Below are positions 26,982 through 35,942 of a DNA stretch of 64,000 bases, in pieces. Positions within the stretch are counted from its first letter, which is position 1, and the number at the start of each line of letters is the position of its first letter. A model generated the notes under the pieces. That model was not told where the DNA came from, searched no databases, and saw only the letters and a list, made by a program, of their open reading frames with translations. The stretch is from Parabacteroides sp. (GTDB lineage: Bacteria > Bacteroidota > Bacteroidia > Bacteroidales > Tannerellaceae): the NCBI GenBank assembly GCA_019417325.1, contig DXVO01000008.1, positions 62,001-126,000 on the forward strand, read 5' to 3'. Both the position numbers and the translations under genes were made by a program.

Positions 26982-27974
26982 ATGGAAGTAGCTTTAGTTC
27001 CTTTAATCTTACTTGGAGCAGCGATACTGCTGCTGGCAATTTTCTTCTACTATGTGCCTTTCCTACTCTGGATTTCGGCAAAAGTATCCGGTGTAAATAT
27101 TTCATTGATACAGCTCTTCTTGATGCGTATCCGTAACGTGCCTCCTTATGTTATCGCACGCGCCATGATCGAAGCACATAAAGCCGGATTAAAATCATTA
27201 ACCCGCGACGAACTGGAAGCCCACTATCTAGCCGGTGGCCATGTAGAAAAAGTAGTACATGCCCTGGTTTCCGCATCAAAAGCCAATATAGACCTACCCT
27301 TCCAGATGGCAACTGCTATCGACTTGGCAGGACGTGATGTATTTGAGGCTGTACAGATGTCTGTAAACCCCAAAGTGATAGATACCCCTCCTGTTACAGC
27401 TGTAGCCAAAGACGGTATCCAGCTAATTGCCAAAGCACGTGTTACTGTTCGTGCCAATATTAAACAATTAGTCGGAGGTGCCGGTGAAGAAACTATTCTG
27501 GCACGTGTTGGTGAAGGTATCGTCTCTTCTATCGGCTCTTCGGAGAATCATAAAACGGTTCTTGAAAATCCGGATTCTATATCCAAACTGGTTTTGCGTA
27601 AAGGATTGGATGCCGGTACTGCTTTTGAAATCTTATCTATTGATATTGCAGACATCGACATAGGTAAAAACATCGGTGCCTTCCTGCAAATGGACCAGGC
27701 GCAGGCCGACAAAAACATTGCACAAGCAAAAGCAGAAGAACGCCGTGCTATGGCTGTTGCCATAGAACAGGAGATGAAAGCGAAAGCTCAGGAGGCTCGT
27801 GCCAAAGTTATTGAAGCCGAGGCTGAAGTGCCTAAAGCTATGGCTGAGGCATTCCGCAGTGGCAATCTCGGTATCATGGATTATTATAAAATGAAAAATA
27901 TCGAAGCAGACACTGGCATGCGCGAAGCTATTGCCAAACCGGTAAACAATCCATCCAAACCGCTTAAAGATTAA
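26982..27974 (+). CDS. floA: Flotillin-like protein FloA (UPF0365)
   Basis: 330 residues, the family's length. One N-terminal membrane hairpin (about 3-27), then an SPFH-like region (NPKVIDTPPVTAVAKDGIQLIAKARVTVRANIKQLVGGAGEETI) and an Ala/Glu/Lys-rich coiled coil (about 235-290). FloA organises functional membrane microdomains. It follows the NfeD gene by 11 bp and is followed by a nucleoside phosphorylase gene after 12 bp. Confidence 0.93.
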   Translation: MEVALVPLILLGAAILLLAIFFYYVPFLLWISAKVSGVNISLIQLFLMRIRNVPPYVIARAMIEAHKAGLKSLTRDELEAHYLAGGHVEKVVHALVSASKANIDLPFQMATAIDLAGRDVFEAVQMSVNPKVIDTPPVTAVAKDGIQLIAKARVTVRANIKQLVGGAGEETILARVGEGIVSSIGSSENHKTVLENPDSISKLVLRKGLDAGTAFEILSIDIADIDIGKNIGAFLQMDQAQADKNIAQAKAEERRAMAVAIEQEMKAKAQEARAKVIEAEAEVPKAMAEAFRSGNLGIMDYYKMKNIEADTGMREAIAKPVNNPSKPLKD

Positions 27975-27986
27975 AAAAAAAATCAG

Positions 27987-28850
27987 ATGATAGCCCCTTC
28001 AGAATTAATCATAAATGCAGATGGAAGCGTATTCCATCTGCATCTGAAACCGGAACAACTTGCCGACCGTATTCTTTTGGTTGGCGACCCGGAACGGGTC
28101 AGCATGGTCGCCTCCTATTTCGATACGAAAGAATGTGAAGTCTCCAGCAGAGAATTTCATACGATTACCGGTACATATAAAGGGAAACGTATCACTACCC
28201 TATCGCATGGTATCGGTACGGACAATATCGATATTGTTCTGAATGAATTGGATGCATTGGCTAACATTGATTTCAACACCCGAACTATAAAAAAAGAATT
28301 CAGGCAACTTACATTAGTCCGTGTAGGAACATCCGGAGGACTGCAACCGTATGTGCCTATCGGTACATATGTTGCTGCGGAAAAGTCTATCGGCTTTGAT
28401 GGCGTATTATATTTCTATGCTGATTCGAAAAAGGTACGCGATATGGATTTCGAAGCGGAACTTCATAAACAACTGCAATGGAAACTATCCGGTATACATC
28501 CTTATGTTGTTGCAGCTGATCCTTCTCTGATTAAACAAATCACCCAAAACGATATTCTTCGTGGCATAACAATTGCGGCCAATGGATTTTATGGCCCGCA
28601 GGGGCGTAAATTACGCCTACCGCTTGCAGACCCTCAACTAAATGAAAAAATAGAAGCCTTCCATTATCATAACAGACAAATTACCAACTTTGAAATGGAA
28701 AGTTCTTCCTTAACCGGCCTGTCTGCATTGATGGGACATCGTGCTATGACCGTTTGTTGTATCATTGCGGGACGTGTGGCGAAAGATATGAACACTGAAT
28801 ACAAAGGATCCATAATCGGATTGATAGAAACAGTTTTAGACCGCATCTGA
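27987..28850 (+). CDS. Nucleoside phosphorylase (uridine phosphorylase family)
   Basis: 287 residues. PNP/UDP family: HLHLKPEQLADRILLVGDPERV at the N-terminus, RVGTSGGLQPYVPIGTYV as the phosphate-binding loop, and NFEMESSSLTGLSALMGH as the ribose/base-binding signature. Cleaves nucleosides with phosphate in salvage; uridine is the most likely substrate, but base specificity cannot be read with certainty. Twelve bases after floA. Confidence 0.88.
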   Translation: MIAPSELIINADGSVFHLHLKPEQLADRILLVGDPERVSMVASYFDTKECEVSSREFHTITGTYKGKRITTLSHGIGTDNIDIVLNELDALANIDFNTRTIKKEFRQLTLVRVGTSGGLQPYVPIGTYVAAEKSIGFDGVLYFYADSKKVRDMDFEAELHKQLQWKLSGIHPYVVAADPSLIKQITQNDILRGITIAANGFYGPQGRKLRLPLADPQLNEKIEAFHYHNRQITNFEMESSSLTGLSALMGHRAMTVCCIIAGRVAKDMNTEYKGSIIGLIETVLDRI

Positions 28851-28896
28851 AACATCCTTCCTTTCCACATTGTTTATAGTATATAAATGCAATATC

Positions 28897-29595
28897 ATGG
28901 AATGGACGAATACAATTATGACATCTTTGGAATGGGGGAAAGCAATTTCAAATAGAGAAGAAAAAGAAAAGGTAGCCAATATGATTGCGTCAAAAGTCAA
29001 AGACGGAGAAATAATTGGTGCTGGTTCCGGCTCTACAGTCTATCTGACAATATTAAAAATAGCAGAACGGATAAAAGAGGAAAACCTACATATCCGTATC
29101 ATCCCCACCTCACAGGAAATTAAAATGACTTGCGCACATTTAAATATTCCTATTACTTCTTTATGGGAATATCGTCCTGATTGGACATTTGACGGAGCGG
29201 ATGAAATAGATAACGATTTTAATATGATAAAAGGTCGTGGAGGTGCTATGTTCAAAGAAAAGCTACTAATAAATGCCAGTCCAAGGACCTATATCATTGC
29301 AGACGCTTCAAAACGGGTTTCCAAATTAGGAGTCAAATTTCCTGTTCCTGTAGAAATATTTCCGGAAGCTCTGACATATGTGGACCATGTACTTAGGTCC
29401 TATAACCCCAAAGAAATAAAAATTCGTATGGCGGATAAAAAAGATGGTCCCGTTATCACTGAAAACGGGAACCTTATTCTGGATGTATGGTTCAACAATA
29501 TTCCAACCAATCTGGAAAAATCCATCAAATCCATCACCGGAGTAATAGAAAGCGGACTCTTTATGCACTATAATATAACCATATTGCAACCGTAG
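28897..29595 (+). CDS. rpiA: Ribose-5-phosphate isomerase A
   Basis: 232 residues from the ATG at 28897; MTSLEW at 28918 is an alternative. Interconverts ribose 5-phosphate and ribulose 5-phosphate. Family loops are present: GAGSGSTVYLT, DGADEID and KGRGGAMFKEKLL, the last carrying the catalytic Glu and Lys, followed by DASKRVSKLG. The stop codon lies within the left arm of the terminator that follows. Confidence 0.94.
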   Translation: MEWTNTIMTSLEWGKAISNREEKEKVANMIASKVKDGEIIGAGSGSTVYLTILKIAERIKEENLHIRIIPTSQEIKMTCAHLNIPITSLWEYRPDWTFDGADEIDNDFNMIKGRGGAMFKEKLLINASPRTYIIADASKRVSKLGVKFPVPVEIFPEALTYVDHVLRSYNPKEIKIRMADKKDGPVITENGNLILDVWFNNIPTNLEKSIKSITGVIESGLFMHYNITILQP

Positions 29596-29630
29596 AGGCA
29601 GATATTGCCTCTACAGTACATCTATCATTT
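29592..29630 (+). terminator. Terminator overlapping the rpiA stop codon
   Basis: GTAGAGGCA at 29592-29600 and TGCCTCTAC at 29606-29614 form a 9-bp stem with a 5-nt loop; the TAG stop is inside the left arm. The T-run is 15 bases downstream. Confidence 0.6.
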
Positions 29631-29631
29631 T

Positions 29632-30375
29632 TTATTTCAGAAATCCCTGGTCTTTCAGTACCTGAAGCAAGACTCCCGAGAAATGTTCATTATTTGCTTT
29701 GGTATAACGAACATCTGTAAAGACTTGTGCTAATGTCTCTTTATTATTTTCCTTAACAAACTGTTTATTAACTTCCAATGCTTCTTTTGCCTCATATAAA
29801 GCATCGATACAAGCGGGAGTATAATCTGTATAAATTTCCTGATGGACAATTGCCTCTAAAGGCAAACGTTCAACTTGCTCCGGCATGCCATCCGGATAAC
29901 CAACTGTTACCGTAACAATAGGCACAACCAGAAGTGGTAATGACAAAGCCTTGATAATCTGGTCTGCATTATAAGCCGTTGTCCCAAGGTAACAAATCCC
30001 TAATCCCTTTTCTTCTGCGGCATTACAAAAGGTCTGTGCAAACAACATTGCATCAATGGTAGAGGCAATAAAAGTCTGTAAATTATCAAATCCAGCCACC
30101 GCATCCCGCTGTTCCGCCCATTTTACAAAACGGTTGGCATCCGCACAAAAGGTTAAGACAACCGGAGCCTGGGTAATCATCGGCTGATTGAAATGAGCAG
30201 GAGCCAACTTTTCTTTATTAGCCTGGTCACGAGTAATCACCACACTATATAATTGCATATTCCCTGTGTTTGACGCACGGGTAGCAACTTCCAGTAATTC
30301 ATTTAATAAAGTATCCGGAATATCCTGTTTTGTATATTTACGGATGGTCCTCCTCTTTTTCATTACATCTATCAT
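29632..30375 (-). CDS. Nitroreductase family protein
   Basis: 247 residues from the ATG at 30375 (MIDVMKKRRTIRKYTKQDIP); the longer frame to 30444 is excluded by the -7 box at 30403-30410. The FMN-binding RRTIRKY motif is N-terminal, with RASNTGNMQLY and an EKGLGICYLGT signature later. Flavin-dependent NAD(P)H reductases of this family act on nitro compounds, quinones or flavins; the substrate is unknown. Confidence 0.9.
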   Translation of the reverse strand: MIDVMKKRRTIRKYTKQDIPDTLLNELLEVATRASNTGNMQLYSVVITRDQANKEKLAPAHFNQPMITQAPVVLTFCADANRFVKWAEQRDAVAGFDNLQTFIASTIDAMLFAQTFCNAAEEKGLGICYLGTTAYNADQIIKALSLPLLVVPIVTVTVGYPDGMPEQVERLPLEAIVHQEIYTDYTPACIDALYEAKEALEVNKQFVKENNKETLAQVFTDVRYTKANNEHFSGVLLQVLKDQGFLK

Positions 30376-30402
30376 ATTTCTGAGATTTAATATTGAACGA
30401 TA

Positions 30403-30410
30403 CAAAAATA
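30403..30410 (-). promoter_or_regulatory. -7 box for the nitroreductase gene
   Basis: TATTTTTG on the minus strand, 28 bases before the ATG. Confidence 0.6.
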
Positions 30411-30423
30411 AGAGATAATTATG

Positions 30424-30431
30424 TAAGTTTG
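30424..30431 (+). promoter_or_regulatory. -7 box for the DUF362 gene and mnmE
   Basis: TAAGTTTG, 20 bases before the start; it diverges from the nitroreductase promoter. Confidence 0.5.
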
Positions 30432-30451
30432 TACTCAAAACCAATAGAAGA

Positions 30452-31573
30452 ATGAGTACGTCTAAAGTTTACTTTACAAATCTCCGCACAACACCTACGA
30501 GCAACTTGCTGGACAAGATGGAACGACTCGTTAAACGTGCAGGCATTTCAAACATTGATTTCAAAAATCAATTTGTAGCGATTAAGATTCATTTCGGAGA
30601 ACCGGGAAATCTGGCTTATATCCGTCCCAACTATGCGGCACGCATAGCAACTCTACTTCGGAGCCTGGGAGCCAAACCATTCCTGACAGACTGTAACACG
30701 CTTTACTCCGGTCGCCGTGCTAATGCTGTAGACCATCTTCAAAGTGCCATGGAAAATGGTTTCAATCCCATTTCCGCAAAATGTGATGTTATCATTGCCG
30801 ATGGCCTGAAAGGTACAGATTATCGCGAAATAGAAATAAACGGCGAATATTGTAAAGCTCCTAAAATCGGAGCTGCCATTGCAGATGCAGACATCATCCT
30901 GACGATGAACCATTTCAAGGGACATGAACAAACCGGCTTCGGTGGTGCTTTGAAAAACTTAGGCATGGGTTGTGCCAGTGTCGGAGGAAAACTGGAATTA
31001 CATTCTGCCGCACAACCGGTTGTAAACCGCGAACATTGTAAAAGTTGTAATATCTGCGTAAAACATTGCGCACATGATGCAATCCATTTGGATGATAACA
31101 AAATTGCAACTATCGATTATGATAAATGCGTGGGTTGCGGGCAATGTGTTGCTCTTTGCCAATATGATGCTGCTGTTATGGGTGACAATGATACATCCGA
31201 ACGGCTAAACTGTAAAATTGCAGAATATACAAAAGCGGTATTACTGGATAAGCCTCATTTTCATATCAGTTTCATCATGAATGTTTCTCCCGAATGTGAC
31301 TGCTGGAACCATAATGATGCTGCTATCGTACCGGATCTGGGTATTGCTGCATCTTTTGACCCAGTGGCATTGGACAAAGCTTGTGCCGACATTGTAATCA
31401 AAGCACCTATATTGGAAACAGGAAACCGTCTTTCCGATAAACCTCATCATGACCATTTGGAAGATTGTGACAAATTCCACTTGATGCATCCGGAAACAAA
31501 CTGGCAATCGGGTCTGGAACATGCTGAAAAAATAGGATTAGGGACACAAGAATACGAACTTATCACTGTATAA
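30452..31573 (+). CDS. DUF362 protein with two [4Fe-4S] ferredoxin clusters
   Basis: 373 residues. An N-terminal DUF362 domain (about 1-185, with KIHFGEPGN, NHFKGHEQTGFGGALKNLGMG) is followed by two complete CX2CX2CX3C motifs (CKSCNICVKHC and CVGCGQCVALC) at about 195-235, and a further conserved block (ECDCWNHNDAAIVPDLGIAAS). It is a cytosolic iron-sulfur electron carrier or redox protein of unknown partner. mnmE starts 3 bp after its stop. Confidence 0.9.
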   Translation: MSTSKVYFTNLRTTPTSNLLDKMERLVKRAGISNIDFKNQFVAIKIHFGEPGNLAYIRPNYAARIATLLRSLGAKPFLTDCNTLYSGRRANAVDHLQSAMENGFNPISAKCDVIIADGLKGTDYREIEINGEYCKAPKIGAAIADADIILTMNHFKGHEQTGFGGALKNLGMGCASVGGKLELHSAAQPVVNREHCKSCNICVKHCAHDAIHLDDNKIATIDYDKCVGCGQCVALCQYDAAVMGDNDTSERLNCKIAEYTKAVLLDKPHFHISFIMNVSPECDCWNHNDAAIVPDLGIAASFDPVALDKACADIVIKAPILETGNRLSDKPHHDHLEDCDKFHLMHPETNWQSGLEHAEKIGLGTQEYELITV

Positions 31574-31576
31574 TTA

Positions 31577-32962
31577 ATGAACGACACAATCTGCGCCATT
31601 TCAACTGCTCCGGGAGCCGGAGGTATTGCTGTCATCCGTGTATCAGGACCGGAAGCCATAGCTATTTGCAACAAAATATTTCAACCTCACATAACAGGTA
31701 AGAATTTGTTGTCCCAGAAAGCGTATACGTTACGTTATGGAAGTATTCGCCGGGAAAACGAATTAGTTGATGATGTCCTTGTTGCTTTATTCCGTGCACC
31801 TCATTCCTTTACGGGAGAAGATACAGTGGAAATCACCTGCCACGGTTCTATTTATATCCAGCAGCAGATTATGCAATTATTGATTGGCGCAGGTTGTCGT
31901 ACGGCACTTCCCGGCGAATATACGCAACGAGCTTTTCTTAATGGGAAAATGGACCTTAGCCAAGCTGAAGCTGTTGCAGACCTGATTGCTTCAACTTCCG
32001 CCGGACAACATCGTTTGGCTTTCAATCAAATGCGGGGTGGCTTTAGTAATGAGTTAAAGGAGCTTCGCGAACAGCTTTTGCATATCACCTCTTTAATGGA
32101 ACTGGAACTGGATTTTAGTGACCATGAAGAATTAGAATTTGCAGATCGTAGCGAATTGGAAACATTAGCCTCTCACATTGAAACCGTTATATCCCGACTG
32201 GCTAATTCCTTTAGTGTAGGTAATGTCATAAAAAATGGTATTCCCGTTGCTATCATTGGAGAAACAAACGCAGGAAAGTCTACCTTACTGAATGTCTTGT
32301 TAAATGAAGAAAAAGCGATTGTCAGCGATATCCACGGAACAACTCGCGATGTGATAGAGGATACAGTAAACCTGCAAGGTATTTTATTTCGTTTCATCGA
32401 TACAGCCGGTATTCGTGAAACGCATGATACAATCGAAAGTATTGGTATAGAACGTACTTTCCAAAAACTGGAACAGGCAAATATTGTTCTTTGGATAATT
32501 GATACAAGGGAGGCTTCCTCACAAATTTCCCAATTATCATCCCAAATTCTTCCGCGTTGCAAGGATAAACAACTTATCATTGTCTTCAATAAAGCAGATT
32601 TGATAGAAGAAACATCCCATATTATCCCGGCAAATCTACCTAATGATATTCGTTCTATCTTTATTTCTGCAAAACAAAAAAATGGTATTGAGAAATTAGA
32701 ACAGCTGTTAATTGAAGCTGCCAATATCCCATCATTATCACAAAATGACATCATTGTAACCAATGTACGTCATTATGAGGCTCTGACCCGTGCCCTTGAA
32801 TCTATCCGCCGGGTACAGGAAGGATTGAATGCTGGCTTATCCGGAGATTTTATTTCACAGGATTTACGTGAATGTATCTATCACCTTTCGGATATTGCAG
32901 GGGAAGTAACTACAGACCAGATACTGGGTAATATTTTTGAGAGGTTCTGCATCGGCAAGTAA
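31577..32962 (+). CDS. mnmE: tRNA modification GTPase MnmE (TrmE)
   Basis: 461 residues. With MnmG it installs the 5-carboxymethylaminomethyl group on U34. The N-terminal tetrahydrofolate-binding domain starts with DTICAISTAPGAGGIAVIRVSG. The inserted Ras-like G domain has G1 GETNAGKS (228-235), G3 DTAG and G4 NKAD. The C-terminal CIGK ends the protein with the catalytic cysteine. Complete; the AT-rich island begins after it. Confidence 0.97.
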   Translation: MNDTICAISTAPGAGGIAVIRVSGPEAIAICNKIFQPHITGKNLLSQKAYTLRYGSIRRENELVDDVLVALFRAPHSFTGEDTVEITCHGSIYIQQQIMQLLIGAGCRTALPGEYTQRAFLNGKMDLSQAEAVADLIASTSAGQHRLAFNQMRGGFSNELKELREQLLHITSLMELELDFSDHEELEFADRSELETLASHIETVISRLANSFSVGNVIKNGIPVAIIGETNAGKSTLLNVLLNEEKAIVSDIHGTTRDVIEDTVNLQGILFRFIDTAGIRETHDTIESIGIERTFQKLEQANIVLWIIDTREASSQISQLSSQILPRCKDKQLIIVFNKADLIEETSHIIPANLPNDIRSIFISAKQKNGIEKLEQLLIEAANIPSLSQNDIIVTNVRHYEALTRALESIRRVQEGLNAGLSGDFISQDLRECIYHLSDIAGEVTTDQILGNIFERFCIGK

Positions 32963-33234
32963 TTTGTTTTTAGAAGTATTTACAACACATTTGTTTCCAA
33001 TTTTTTCTTATTATTACTTTTTCAATACAACATAGCAACTTCTTATATAATTTTCAATTCCAATTATCAACAAGCGAAGTAAATAGCTATAAATTAAAGC
33101 TTTATCCAATAAAAGAAATTTAAGTAGCTTACTCTATTTTTTAATAACAAAATCTTTTATAACTTTGTAGGAAACAAAAATCAAGAACAATAAATAGGTT
33201 GTTTATAATTTGAATAAATCATAGCATATTACAT
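32963..33234. other. AT-rich gap at the left border of the accessory island
   Basis: 272 bp of strongly AT-rich sequence with no gene, no convincing repeat and no attachment site that I can see. Its only recognisable signal is the -7 box at 33160-33167. Confidence 0.6.
33160..33167 (+). promoter_or_regulatory. -7 box for the MazG/nuclease-helicase pair
   Basis: TAACTTTG, giving a leader of about 60 nt. No LexA-like dyad was recognised next to it. Confidence 0.5.
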
Positions 33235-33576
33235 ATGTCTGAAAAACAATCTGATATTAACGAAATAATGAAACAAATAGTCCAGTTCTCAGATGATAGA
33301 GATTGGGACCAATTTCATAATGGCAAAGATTTAGCTTTAGCCCTTTCAATAGAAGCATCAGAACTCAATGAAGCTTTTCTTTGGAAAAATGTCGAGGATG
33401 TAAACATCGATAAAATAAAAGAAGAACTAGCAGATATTATGAATTATGCATTTTTAATTGCATACAAGTACAATTTTGACATCAAAGATATAATTTTAAA
33501 CAAATTAAAAAAGAACGCGGAAAAATATCCCGTTGACAAAGCTAAAGGTAGTGCAAAAAAATACACTGAATTATGA
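33235..33576 (+). CDS. MazG-like nucleotide pyrophosphohydrolase
   Basis: 113 residues, a single all-alpha domain. The metal-binding pattern is present: SIEASELNE supplies ExxE (Glu40, Glu43) and KEELADIMNY supplies ExxD (Glu64, Asp67), followed by the KNAEKYP tail typical of MazG/RS21-C6 proteins. Such enzymes hydrolyse (d)NTPs to monophosphates. Its last codons overlap the start of the next gene by 4 bp (ATGA), so the two products are probably made together. AT-rich like its partner and unlike the flanking genes. Confidence 0.88.
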   Translation: MSEKQSDINEIMKQIVQFSDDRDWDQFHNGKDLALALSIEASELNEAFLWKNVEDVNIDKIKEELADIMNYAFLIAYKYNFDIKDIILNKLKKNAEKYPVDKAKGSAKKYTEL

Positions 33577-35939
33577 TCGTTTATCATGCTTCAAAAAAAG
33601 GATTCATTGATGATGTCTTCTACGGAAGAATCGCTGATGAAATAGATTATGCTTTTGTTACTCACTTAGGAAGACACACATCACCCAACGAAGTACTTTC
33701 ATGGAAAAATTCCATGATGCATATGTATAAAGTAATCAATACAAATGAAATTCCTGATGATTCTAGCATTGCTATTGAATATCAGATTCCATTAACATCA
33801 AAACGAGTAGACTTTATTATATCTGGATTAGATGCTAACCAAAAAGGTAATATAATCATTATAGAACTTAAACAATGGGAACAAGCAAAACTTTCTAATA
33901 AATCTGGAATTATAACCACTAGATTTCAACATGGAGAAAGAGAAACTGCGCATCCTTCATATCAAGCATGGTCATATGCTTATATGCTAGAAAATTACAA
34001 CGAAACAATCCAAGAACAAGACATTAAAATTGCACCTTGTGCATTTCTTCATAATTATCAAGCTGATAATATTATAGCTAATAACTGCTATCAAGAATTT
34101 ATCAACAAAGCTCCTGTTTTTTTTAAATCAGATGCTCAGAAATTACAAGATTTTATAAAAAATCACATCAAGTACGGGGCAAAAGATGACATCGTATGGT
34201 TGATAGATAAAGGTAGGCTCAGACCATCCAAACAACTTGCAGATGCTTTAAATTCTATGCTACAAGGGAATCAAGAGTTTGTTCTATTGGATGATCAAAA
34301 AATCGTTTACGAAACAGCTTTAAATATAGCACGTTCTACTGCTATGAGCAAAAAGCATGTATTAATAGTAGAAGGAGGTCCTGGAACTGGGAAAAGTGTT
34401 GTTGCTATTAATTTATTAGTTCAACTTACAAAGGAAGGTTTGGTGGTCCAATACGTCTCTAAAAATGCTGCTCCCAGAGATATTTATACTACAATGTTAA
34501 GCAATACTTTTCAAAAAAGTTTTATTAATAATCTATTTGTTGGTAGTGGTAGTTTTATTGAAAAAGAAGCTGATATTTTCGATGTTTTAGTTGTCGATGA
34601 AGCTCATCGACTTAATATGAAAAGTGGCTTATACAGTAATTTGGGGGAAAATCAAATTATAGAAATAATAAAATCAGCTAAATTCTCCATTTTTTTCGTT
34701 GATGATAGACAAAAAGTTCATATTAAAGATATTGGATCAAAACGTTCTATAGAAAAGTATGCAACAGAATGCGGGGCAATAATACATTTCACAAAATTAA
34801 GTTCACAGTTTCGATGTAATGGATCTGATGGATATCTCAGTTGGTTAGATAATACACTACAAATCAATGAAACAGCCAATATCCATCTTTCACAAGAAGA
34901 CTATGATTTTAAAATATTTACAGATCCTAATCTATTATTTAATGCAATTGTAACCAAGAATCAAATAAACAAACGTTCTAGAGTTGTTGCTGGATATTGT
35001 TGGGACTGGAATAGTAAAAAAGATATTAATACTTACGACATTACTATACCTCAATACTCATTTCAAAAAAAATGGAACCTAAATTCAGACAAGAACCTTT
35101 GGATTATAGGTAAAGACTCTATCAATGAAATTGGCTGTATTCACACCTGTCAAGGGCTAGAACTTGACTATGTTGGAGTGATTGTTGGTCTTGATATGAG
35201 ATATGAAAATAATAAAATTATAACCGATGTCACTAAACGTTCTAAAAATGATCAATCAGTAAAAGGTTTTAAATCTTTACTTAAAACCCAAAAAGAACAG
35301 GCTTTACAAGAGATCGATGAAATCATCAAAAATACTTATCGCACATTGATGACTAGAGGAATGAAAGGATGCTATGTTTATTTTTGCGATCAAGCACTAG
35401 CTGAGTATTTTCAAAATCAGTTACAACCGATACAAGAAAAAAATGAAGAGAAACTAAGAATCGAACAAGAAATTAATGATGATGTAAAATACATAGACTT
35501 TTTACCTTTATATTCTATCAAGGCTGCTTGTGGTTACTTTGGAGAAGGAGAAATTGTGGATGAACAGGGATGGATCAGAGTTGAAGGCATGGGTAAATTA
35601 AATCGAAATATGTATGTTGTACAAGCAATAGGGAATTCAATGGAACCAATTATCCAAAATGGAGATTTTTGTGTATTTAGAGCAAATCCTGCAGGAAGTA
35701 GACAAGGAAAAATAGTTTTAACACAGCATCACAATTTTTATGATACAGACAACTCAGGAAATTATTCTATAAAAATATATACCAGCAAAAAGAAATATGA
35801 TGAATTTGGTAACTGGGAACATGAAGAAATAGTTCTTGAACCAAAAAATAAAAATTATAATTCCATTATAATAAAAGATGTAGAAAGTGATGATTTTAGG
35901 ATTGTAGGAGAATTTGTTGGAATTATAAGAAACAAATAA
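33573..35939 (+). CDS. Nuclease-helicase-S24 protease fusion (PD-(D/E)XK, DUF2075, LexA-like)
   Basis: 788 residues in three parts. (1) Residues 1 to about 200: a RecB/Cas4-like PD-(D/E)XK nuclease with Asp80 (RVDFII), Glu98-x-Lys100 (IIIIELKQW) and a QxxxY motif (Gln131, Tyr135). (2) About 240-650: a DUF2075-type SF1 helicase with Walker A GGPGTGKS (Lys274), Walker B VVDEAH (Asp342, Glu343), SQFRC, CQGLELDYVG and the motif VI-like YRTLMTRGMKGCYVY. (3) About 670-788: an S24 peptidase with Ser689 in AIGNSMEP, followed by NGDFCVFR, and a likely catalytic Lys734 (YSIKIY). All three active sites look intact. Two hand-counted 60-base lines give 25% and 33% GC, well below neighbours. Defence or damage response is inference. 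Confidence 0.88.
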   Translation: MIVYHASKKGFIDDVFYGRIADEIDYAFVTHLGRHTSPNEVLSWKNSMMHMYKVINTNEIPDDSSIAIEYQIPLTSKRVDFIISGLDANQKGNIIIIELKQWEQAKLSNKSGIITTRFQHGERETAHPSYQAWSYAYMLENYNETIQEQDIKIAPCAFLHNYQADNIIANNCYQEFINKAPVFFKSDAQKLQDFIKNHIKYGAKDDIVWLIDKGRLRPSKQLADALNSMLQGNQEFVLLDDQKIVYETALNIARSTAMSKKHVLIVEGGPGTGKSVVAINLLVQLTKEGLVVQYVSKNAAPRDIYTTMLSNTFQKSFINNLFVGSGSFIEKEADIFDVLVVDEAHRLNMKSGLYSNLGENQIIEIIKSAKFSIFFVDDRQKVHIKDIGSKRSIEKYATECGAIIHFTKLSSQFRCNGSDGYLSWLDNTLQINETANIHLSQEDYDFKIFTDPNLLFNAIVTKNQINKRSRVVAGYCWDWNSKKDINTYDITIPQYSFQKKWNLNSDKNLWIIGKDSINEIGCIHTCQGLELDYVGVIVGLDMRYENNKIITDVTKRSKNDQSVKGFKSLLKTQKEQALQEIDEIIKNTYRTLMTRGMKGCYVYFCDQALAEYFQNQLQPIQEKNEEKLRIEQEINDDVKYIDFLPLYSIKAACGYFGEGEIVDEQGWIRVEGMGKLNRNMYVVQAIGNSMEPIIQNGDFCVFRANPAGSRQGKIVLTQHHNFYDTDNSGNYSIKIYTSKKKYDEFGNWEHEEIVLEPKNKNYNSIIIKDVESDDFRIVGEFVGIIRNK

Positions 35940-35942
35940 TTG

